This document shows, piece after piece, positions 58,765 through 64,000 of a stretch of DNA of 64,000 nucleotides (positions are counted from its first letter, which is position 1; every line of letters starts with the position of its first letter). The DNA is taken from positions 39,424 to 103,423 of the forward strand of contig JAFWIE010000012.1 of NCBI GenBank assembly GCA_017533825.1. The letters run 5' to 3'. This DNA comes from Atopobiaceae bacterium. Its GTDB lineage: Bacteria; Actinomycetota; Coriobacteriia; Coriobacteriales; Atopobiaceae. The notes under the pieces were generated by a model. The model was not told the origin of the DNA and ran no database searches. It saw only the letters and a program-made list of their open reading frames with translations. The position numbers and the translations under genes are program-made.

Positions 58765-59763
58765 TTACGCGGCAGGTGCAGATTTCGCTTGCTCGATGAC
58801 CTTTTGCGACTCGGGTGTGAGTAGTCCGTCATCGGTGAGCAATGGCGTGTCGAGCACGGACTTCATGCTCACGGCTATGGCCGCGCAGGATGCGACGAGC
58901 TTCTTCGACTCGGGTGTGTAGAAACGGAAGTCTTCGCCCTCGTTTGCGACGACATCCTCGAGCCCAAACACAAGCGGCAAGAACCGAGCGTCAAGTCGTG
59001 CGAGCAGGTTGTAGAAGAGGTTTGTCCTCCTGCGGATTGCCTCGCACTGCAAAGACCCCGCTTCGAGCTGTTTGGCGACCTCGATAGCTTCTGCCTTGTT
59101 TGTACGGGCCTTTTCCAGCTCCTTGTCCGCCGCACTCCCAGCAACAAAGCCCATAACCATAAGTGCGGGGCCAGCGACGAGACCACCAAGCACCATGGTC
59201 CCGCCCGCCATGCCAAGGCCTCCCGCCGCAAGCGAACCGCCGCCAAAGAAGGCCAACGTCGCATTCGTAGCTGCGGCACCGCTCAGCGTAGCGATTGCGG
59301 TCCCCGTTGACGCCGCGGCGAAGGTCTGCGCTGCGCCATAGGCGCCCAGCGCCACGATTGCGCCGCTCGCAGCTCCACCTGCAACTCCCCCAGCAACCGA
59401 GCCGGCAAACTTGGCAAGCCCTTCGAGCTCTTTGAAATCCGCCTCGTCGATGGTCAGCTTAGTGAGCTCGTCGAGGCCTTCGGACCCCTTGAAGTCTATG
59501 TTCTTAATCCTTTTGAACGTATCCAAAAACTGAGTAATGCTATTGTTGAGCACCGAGAGCTTCTCAGCACCCAAGCGCGCCAAGGCATCCCCACACGCCG
59601 TCTTTTGCGCATTCAGCCTATCGCTCGCTAGCTGCACAATCTCGTTCGCACTCTTGTTGAGCCTGTTTGCCTCAGCGGCGTCGAGACCCGCTTTTACAGA
59701 TTTGCCCGCACCAACCGTTCCGGTAGCGGCGGCAATCCCAATGAACAACAATGGTAACGGCAT
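58765..59763 (-). CDS. Glycine-zipper membrane-associated protein
   Basis: A 332-residue protein, third gene of the minus-strand operon. N-terminal hydrophobic segment (PLPLLFIGIAAATGTVGAGK), a helical region to about 115, then a long Gly/Ala-rich stretch (about 115-215: GSVAGGVAGGAASGAIVALG, GGLGMAGGTMVLGGLVAGPA) of the glycine-zipper kind seen in membrane-inserting or pore-associated proteins. The C-terminal third is helical and soluble. AGGGGAGG precedes the ATG. It begins 12 nt after the TerB-like gene. Truncated copy at 50540. Function unknown. Confidence 0.75.
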   Translation of the reverse strand: MPLPLLFIGIAAATGTVGAGKSVKAGLDAAEANRLNKSANEIVQLASDRLNAQKTACGDALARLGAEKLSVLNNSITQFLDTFKRIKNIDFKGSEGLDELTKLTIDEADFKELEGLAKFAGSVAGGVAGGAASGAIVALGAYGAAQTFAAASTGTAIATLSGAAATNATLAFFGGGSLAAGGLGMAGGTMVLGGLVAGPALMVMGFVAGSAADKELEKARTNKAEAIEVAKQLEAGSLQCEAIRRRTNLFYNLLARLDARFLPLVFGLEDVVANEGEDFRFYTPESKKLVASCAAIAVSMKSVLDTPLLTDDGLLTPESQKVIEQAKSAPAA

Positions 59764-59775
59764 CTTGCACCTCCC

Positions 59776-60555
59776 CTAAAGCGCAATAAGACTTTGAATG
59801 CTCTCGTACACGGCGGCCTTCCTCACCTCAAGCTCGTTGACCACAGACTCTATGGTCAGATATGGCCTGTTCGACGTCTTGACCCAGCGTTCCTCGCGCT
59901 CGATGTCCGCCATGGTCATAAGGCAGTCCTGCATCTCCAGTAGTATCGTCTCGCTCACACCAAACCGGTTGGCGATATGGTTGATGAGTTCTCGCTCCGA
60001 ATCGTCGAACGTATCGTCTGCAAACGCAATCGCAAGCATGTTCCACAACAAAAGCCTTGCGGTAATGGGCGACTCGCCCTCCCCCAATGCGCTGGGAGCA
60101 TACAGAGCCGCATCCACGCATGCCATTGCAGAGACAAGAGGGCTGATCGAGCTTGCATGTTCCAAAAGCTTCGCGTTCAACTCGGCAGAAAGCTGCTCTT
60201 TTTTCGTCGCGTCGCTCATGCCATATTCATTGCAGATGTCATTGAATCGTTCCAGCTCACTCTCGTGAAGCTCCCCATCCGCCGACATGAGGTAGTAATA
60301 GATACGCAAGGCGTCTGTGGAAGAGACTTCGTCGGCGGCAAGTGACACCAACACCTCAGCATCACCACCATTGTTGAGCACATCGGGCAGCTTGACGTTT
60401 GGCAACTGGATGTCTGGCACCTTGATATCGGGTAGTTTGATGTCCGGCGCCTTACCCTCCTTGACTGCCTCGGAAACAGCGCCGGCAGCACCTTGCACAG
60501 CATCGGCCGCACCGGCAACGGCTTCCCTTAATTTGCTCATGTTGAACAGTCCCAT
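59776..60555 (-). CDS. TerB-like domain protein with LPDIK repeats
   Basis: A 259-residue protein, second gene of the operon. Start ATG at 60555 has AGGAGG upstream. Residues about 35-60 hold short repeats KLPDIKVPDIQLPNVKLPDV, and the preceding segment is Ala/Gly-rich. Residues about 75-205 resemble the TerB tellurite-resistance/DjlA-like helical domain: YYYLMSADGELHESELERFN, AFADDTFDDSERELINHIA, with acidic residues DGELHxxE at the expected metal site. TerB domains occur in membrane-associated stress and defence complexes. It begins 10 nt after the 509-residue gene. Confidence 0.75.
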   Translation of the reverse strand: MGLFNMSKLREAVAGAADAVQGAAGAVSEAVKEGKAPDIKLPDIKVPDIQLPNVKLPDVLNNGGDAEVLVSLAADEVSSTDALRIYYYLMSADGELHESELERFNDICNEYGMSDATKKEQLSAELNAKLLEHASSISPLVSAMACVDAALYAPSALGEGESPITARLLLWNMLAIAFADDTFDDSERELINHIANRFGVSETILLEMQDCLMTMADIEREERWVKTSNRPYLTIESVVNELEVRKAAVYESIQSLIAL

Positions 60556-60565
60556 AAACAGCCTC

Positions 60566-62095
60566 CTAAAACACGAAGTCCTCATCAGAAAACATGAGTT
60601 CGTCGAATTCCTCTTGGTTTGTAAACTGCACCTCTCGCCCAAGCTCACGTTGAATTATCACGTTTCCCTGGATCACGAGATTAGAGTCACCCTTCTTGAG
60701 CCCTTCATCCATGATGTCGAAGGCCTCAAAGAATGTCGTCAGATGCTCGGTGAGGTATTTGTCCAGGTTGCCCTGGAGCCATTGCTCGTAAGCATCCAAG
60801 CGCTCGACTGTAAGTACGGTCTTTTGCTCGACGAGACGCCTACGATTGCGCAGAAGTTCCAACTCGTACTGGTCGTCTTGTATCTCGCGCACGATGGCAA
60901 CAGCTACTCTACCGGCAGCAACGTAGTTCCAACGTGCCACGAACTTTTGCGAGAACAACAGTACGTTACCCGCAGACTCAAGGCTTGCGTGCGTTACGGC
61001 ATCGTAAGTATCAGCAAACGTTAGAGTCATTGACGATATTGTGATCATACGCTCGACCGTGCGATTGTCGAACGGCATCACGTCTTTCCAGTCTATGAGA
61101 GAATAATCGCCATGCTCTTGCAGTGCTCGCCCAAAACGTGACAGGAAGTAGCCCAAGCGCACTACCACCTCGTTGAGCAGCACAGGCACCGCTTGTTTAT
61201 TGAGTGCAGCTTGGGTCTGAGGGTCAAGTTCTGAGGAAGCGTTTTGCTGAAGTACACACGCGGCAAGATAGCCCTTAAGCGCTGTAGTCTGGAGCTCAGG
61301 CAAGGCAGCCACTTCGCTCATGAAGGAGTGGAGCATAGACACAACGGACACTCGCCCACCTCGCTTGGAAGCTCTCTTAATCTGCGCCATTTGCTTTCTA
61401 TGCCACTTGGTACTAACCCCCGCAATCTTTGAAAACACTGGCTGATCATGCATCATGCGCAAAAGCCCATCGAGCACTTGCGGCAGGTTGCTTTGAACGC
61501 CACGCTCGCAAACCTCGACGCCCGCCTTTTTGGACCACTGCAAGAACCCCGCAATCATGGAAGCGACTAGGATGGCCTCCACGTTCTCCGCGTTCTTTGC
61601 CAGTTCGTCTAGCTTCGTCCGGCCGACCGATTGAAGCATGAACGACGCTATTGAAGCAGCAATGCCCACGACACTCGGCTGTTGTGAAAGAGCCTCCATC
61701 TGCACAGTAACTAAGTCGCTCACAGTGGGGACATCCACAAAAGGAATCTCGGAGGCCTTTTGCACCGCATCGTTTGCTTTGGCCAGAGTCTCACCAAGCG
61801 ATGTGTACCCCTTACTAAGGAACTCGTGCAACGCGCCGTTCTTAACCCGAGCGTCTACTATCTCGTCACTGGACAGTATTGATGCCTCGCCAACGTACAC
61901 CGCGTCGAAGAGCCCACAAAGGATTCCGCTCGCAATTGCAAAGGCATAGTCCTGTGTGTCGGCTTTACAGGTATAGGTATCCAGTTCCTCGTTAATGGCC
62001 TCAAGCTCCACTTCTAGAGCCCGCTCAGCATCAGACTTGCTCATCGCGCCCGTGGACATTTCGACAAGCATGATCTCTTGACCGATGTTAAGCAT
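60566..62095 (-). CDS. 509-residue hypothetical protein, first gene of the TerB operon
   Basis: Starts MLNIGQEIMLVEMSTGAMSK with GGAGG 5 nt upstream. It is mostly helical, with hydrophobic stretches at about 50-65 (YAFAIASGILCGLFDAVYVG), 150-175 (VVGIAASIASFMLQSVG) and 195-210 (ILVASMIAGFLQWS) that may contact membrane. A conserved-looking GALHEFLSKGYTSLGETLAK lies near 90. No catalytic motif is visible. The sharp operon structure with the TerB-like and glycine-zipper genes implies one complex. Confidence 0.7.
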   Translation of the reverse strand: MLNIGQEIMLVEMSTGAMSKSDAERALEVELEAINEELDTYTCKADTQDYAFAIASGILCGLFDAVYVGEASILSSDEIVDARVKNGALHEFLSKGYTSLGETLAKANDAVQKASEIPFVDVPTVSDLVTVQMEALSQQPSVVGIAASIASFMLQSVGRTKLDELAKNAENVEAILVASMIAGFLQWSKKAGVEVCERGVQSNLPQVLDGLLRMMHDQPVFSKIAGVSTKWHRKQMAQIKRASKRGGRVSVVSMLHSFMSEVAALPELQTTALKGYLAACVLQQNASSELDPQTQAALNKQAVPVLLNEVVVRLGYFLSRFGRALQEHGDYSLIDWKDVMPFDNRTVERMITISSMTLTFADTYDAVTHASLESAGNVLLFSQKFVARWNYVAAGRVAVAIVREIQDDQYELELLRNRRRLVEQKTVLTVERLDAYEQWLQGNLDKYLTEHLTTFFEAFDIMDEGLKKGDSNLVIQGNVIIQRELGREVQFTNQEEFDELMFSDEDFVF

Positions 62096-62302
62096 AGAAC
62101 CTCCAGGCAATCAATGAGCGCTAGGTTTGTCACGTAAAGTAGATAATGAGACTATGGCATATGATAGGTCTTGGTGTGCCATGCGCCTTGAGTAATCGGC
62201 GAAAGCGTAACCACTTCGACTTTTGAGTTCGTGACCCATGACGGATTCAAACTTGCACCCGCGAATAACGTCTAGGCCAATAGCGGTAGAAATGATCTGC
62301 AA

Positions 62303-62321
62303 CCTGTCACAATATGACAGG
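62303..62321. promoter_or_regulatory. Perfect palindromic operator candidate
   Basis: CCTGTCA, 5 nt, TGACAGG, between the divergent TerB operon and zinc-ribbon genes (gap 62096-62353). It is well placed to control both. Confidence 0.6.
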
Positions 62322-62353
62322 CAATACATCTGGTACTGAAATGAGGCAAAGGT

Positions 62354-63109
62354 ATGGGCATGGTCTATTGCGCGGAATGTGGTACCAAGATATCGGAATA
62401 TGCAGACGCATGCCCGCATTGCGGTTTCAAGGGAAACAAGAGCACCGCTCTTACAGTGAGGGAAAAACTAGCAATTCGATCTCGCGCGTGGGCAGACGCA
62501 TCGCTCACTGAAGAATTCGATTCTGTATTGCCAATTAGTTTTGTGCAGAAGACACGCTTTGAAAGTCTTTTTGCTAACGCCGAGACCCTAGTGACGGTCG
62601 CCCCTGCACTCTACAATGCAGTCAAAGAAATGATACCGGATACAGTTGTAGCAGCAAAGATTCCTGGGGAGGTACAGAAACTACTTGACCAAGGCGTAGT
62701 CAAATTTGTAACAGATAAGAACGGCGAGATCCTCCCCACCATCTTTAGGGATGGAAAAATGTTCAAGCAAGTACGCCTCGAAGAGCTGAAAACGACACCC
62801 GAGCTCGGCAGGGCAGTCGTTGACCTGCAGCAGCAAGCTGCCTTGGCAGAGATTCTGCACGAAGTCCGAGAGGTTCACGAAGCCGTTAAAGAGGTGACAA
62901 CATCTCTGCATAATGATCGTTTAGCTCGAGTAAATGCCGCGCTGCAGCAGCTACAGCAAGCCTCACTTATCACCGATTCAAGACTTCGAGAAGCAAAGTT
63001 GTTAAACATAACATCAAGAGCCACCGTGGCGAAGGAAATGCTCATGAACTCATTCGCTGAAGGGATGGTTTTTTCAATTCTCGCAACGGCGAGAAGAATC
63101 TCTTTTTGA
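62354..63109 (+). CDS. Zinc-ribbon protein, first part of a probably split gene
   Basis: A 251-residue product with an N-terminal zinc ribbon, YCAECGTKISEYADACPHCG, and a helical body containing LLDQGVVKFVTDKNGEILPT and a charged helix ALAEILHEVREVHEAVKEVT. The last 10 residues after EGMVFS look out of frame. Joining across a T6 run at 63069-63074 continues into the next gene. ATG at 62354 (GAGG, 7 nt) or 62360 (AAAGG, 7 nt). Similar long zinc-ribbon proteins exist as single chains in other bacteria. Confidence 0.65.
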   Translation: MGMVYCAECGTKISEYADACPHCGFKGNKSTALTVREKLAIRSRAWADASLTEEFDSVLPISFVQKTRFESLFANAETLVTVAPALYNAVKEMIPDTVVAAKIPGEVQKLLDQGVVKFVTDKNGEILPTIFRDGKMFKQVRLEELKTTPELGRAVVDLQQQAALAEILHEVREVHEAVKEVTTSLHNDRLARVNAALQQLQQASLITDSRLREAKLLNITSRATVAKEMLMNSFAEGMVFSILATARRISF

Positions 63110-63480
63110 TGGTCATGGATGCAAAAGCACAGAAAGAAGCTGACAAACGTAGCCGTGTCCAATTCCAGATACTAGCGGCACTGACGAGGGCGGTACAGGT
63201 CGAAGCAACAGCTTATTGCCTCGTAGATGAACGCGAGGCGGCACGTGAGAGCTTGCGGCAATTCTTTGACTTCATTGAGAATAACAGGCTTAATGACAGG
63301 AATACTCTTGTCTTGCTTAGCCAATTCAACACAGCAAATCAGGGACAACTCATAGACGGCTTTGTAGAACTACAAAAGAGAATCTCAGCATTCTCCGTCC
63401 CGGAAGATGAGTTGATAGCTCTTCCAAAAGATAGCTGGACAGATACTGAGAAGGATGACATTAATGGCACGGATTTGTAA
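63109..63480 (+). CDS. Second part of the split zinc-ribbon gene, or a coupled small gene
   Basis: A 123-residue helical product, MVMDAKAQKEADKRSRVQFQ onward, with LVDEREAARESLRQFFDFIE. Its ATG overlaps the preceding stop (TGATG). No ribosome site of its own is obvious. The frame upstream to the T6 run is open and reads FFNSRNGEKNLFLM, supporting a single ancestral gene of about 375 residues broken by one base. Confidence 0.55.
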   Translation: MVMDAKAQKEADKRSRVQFQILAALTRAVQVEATAYCLVDEREAARESLRQFFDFIENNRLNDRNTLVLLSQFNTANQGQLIDGFVELQKRISAFSVPEDELIALPKDSWTDTEKDDINGTDL

Positions 63481-63673
63481 GACTAAAGGTTGCAACAACG
63501 AGATACCGGACGGTTGGAGACTCCCGTATTGTGATGCGTGTCGCTATCGCATCGCGAAAAGACTCAGGGAGGGCGCCATTGCAGTGGGAAGTACAATAAT
63601 CACAGTTGGCGGAGCCGTACTATTAGGTGACAAGATTCCGTTTACCAAAGGGATAAAAAACCATTTCAAATAA
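63464..63673 (+). CDS. 69-residue zinc-finger membrane protein
   Basis: MARICKTKGCNNEIPDGWRL then PYCDACRYRIAKRL carries four cysteines (CxxxxC...CxxC), and residues about 40-58 form one hydrophobic helix (IAVGSTIITVGGAVLLG). It overlaps the previous gene by 17 nt and has GAAGG about 9 nt upstream. A short zinc-ribbon plus membrane segment fits the theme of the divergent operon. Confidence 0.65.
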   Translation: MARICKTKGCNNEIPDGWRLPYCDACRYRIAKRLREGAIAVGSTIITVGGAVLLGDKIPFTKGIKNHFK

Positions 63674-64000
63674 CACTTTTGGCCGCTTTATACCGTCAAT
63701 CCATTTGCCTGCATGAGTCAGCGTCTCAGGAGTCAATGGGCACACGGAAACTCGTTAAGCTTCTCCCTTCTCTTTTCGAGCTCGTCTCTGACGCTGAGGA
63801 TGACAAAGTATACGACGTCGACGAGCTCGACAGGAGCTATCATGCTGCGATGACGTACATGATTATTCCAAGCCAAAACGGCCATCGTTCCAAGCCGTCG
63901 GTCCACCGTTCCATGTGCCGGCACCCATTACGGACGCCGGCACCCCTTACGGGCTAACGGCCACCCTAGACCTCGCGATAGGTTCCCAGACACCCGTCGC
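63674..64000. other. Window end, no confident gene
   Basis: A TTG-initiated frame (63679-63957) and a minus frame exist, neither recognised. GTGCCGGC (about 63916) and GCCGGCAC (about 63936) form an inverted repeat. The sequence runs off the window. Confidence 0.3.

Noticed and set aside
63679..63957. 92-codon TTG-started gene at the right end
   Set aside because: No ribosome site, ends in sequence with inverted repeats, family not recognised; could be a mobile-element remnant but cannot be supported.
48200..64000. Prophage or integrative element hypothesis for the island
   Set aside because: No integrase, phage structural, conjugation or attachment-site sequence was recognised; duplications and decay are visible but not the mobilising machinery.

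Overview
The window is high-GC DNA with a low-GC, AT-richer accessory stretch. The single-copy housekeeping genes, the gene order rpmB - asp23 - yloV/fakA-like - recG ... plsX - acpP - rnc - smc - ftsY - ffh, the many GTG/TTG starts backed by strong Shine-Dalgarno sites, and families such as DUF177, FmdB and Nif11-leader proteins point to an actinobacterium of the class Coriobacteriia (an Olsenella/Atopobiaceae-like gut or oral anaerobe). The genus is an inference; no rRNA or tRNA gene is present to settle it.

Layout. 1-3209: minus-strand peptide/nickel-type ABC importer (lipoprotein, two permeases, the second cut by the window edge). 3332-6312: divergent TrmH-type rRNA methylase and a membrane-anchored L,D-transpeptidase. 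6458-21831: a long minus-strand core cluster covering protein targeting (ffh, ftsY), chromosome organisation (smc), RNase III, fatty-acid/phospholipid synthesis (acpP, plsX, a FakA-like kinase), ribosomal proteins L32 and L28, CoA synthesis (coaD), rRNA methylation (rsmD) and recombination repair (recG). 22032-31004: a fused HAD phosphatase/thiamine pyrophosphokinase, an AbiEi-like protein, an FmdB zinc ribbon, then rsmB-fmt-def and priA. 31120-38832: SPFH/zinc-ribbon protein, DUF4428 protein, Nudix hydrolase, a large unknown protein, a Lhr-like helicase and a low-molecular-weight phosphatase. 39005-48181: membrane proteins, an ABC-F ATPase, a Panacea-like remnant next to a nested inverted-repeat duplication, a lipoprotein/membrane pair and two alpha/beta hydrolases.

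48.2-64 kb is an accessory island made of duplicated and decaying modules. It holds four copies of a putative type I toxin-antitoxin locus (a 49-53 residue hydrophobic peptide with a convergent approximately 95-nt RNA: two intact, one solo antitoxin, one with a truncated toxin), a Nif11-leader protein with a zinc-ribbon-like tail, HIRAN proteins in three copies (two broken), a DUF4869/ATPase pair, eroded DUF1016 (YhcG-like) nuclease genes, an Abi/HEPN gene, a DUF4143 ATPase behind three 23-bp iterons, and a three-gene operon (509-residue protein, TerB-like protein, glycine-zipper protein) divergent from zinc-ribbon genes around a perfect palindrome. This last cluster and the type I loci are the best candidates for undescribed systems.

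No CRISPR array, complete insertion sequence, tRNA or rRNA was seen.
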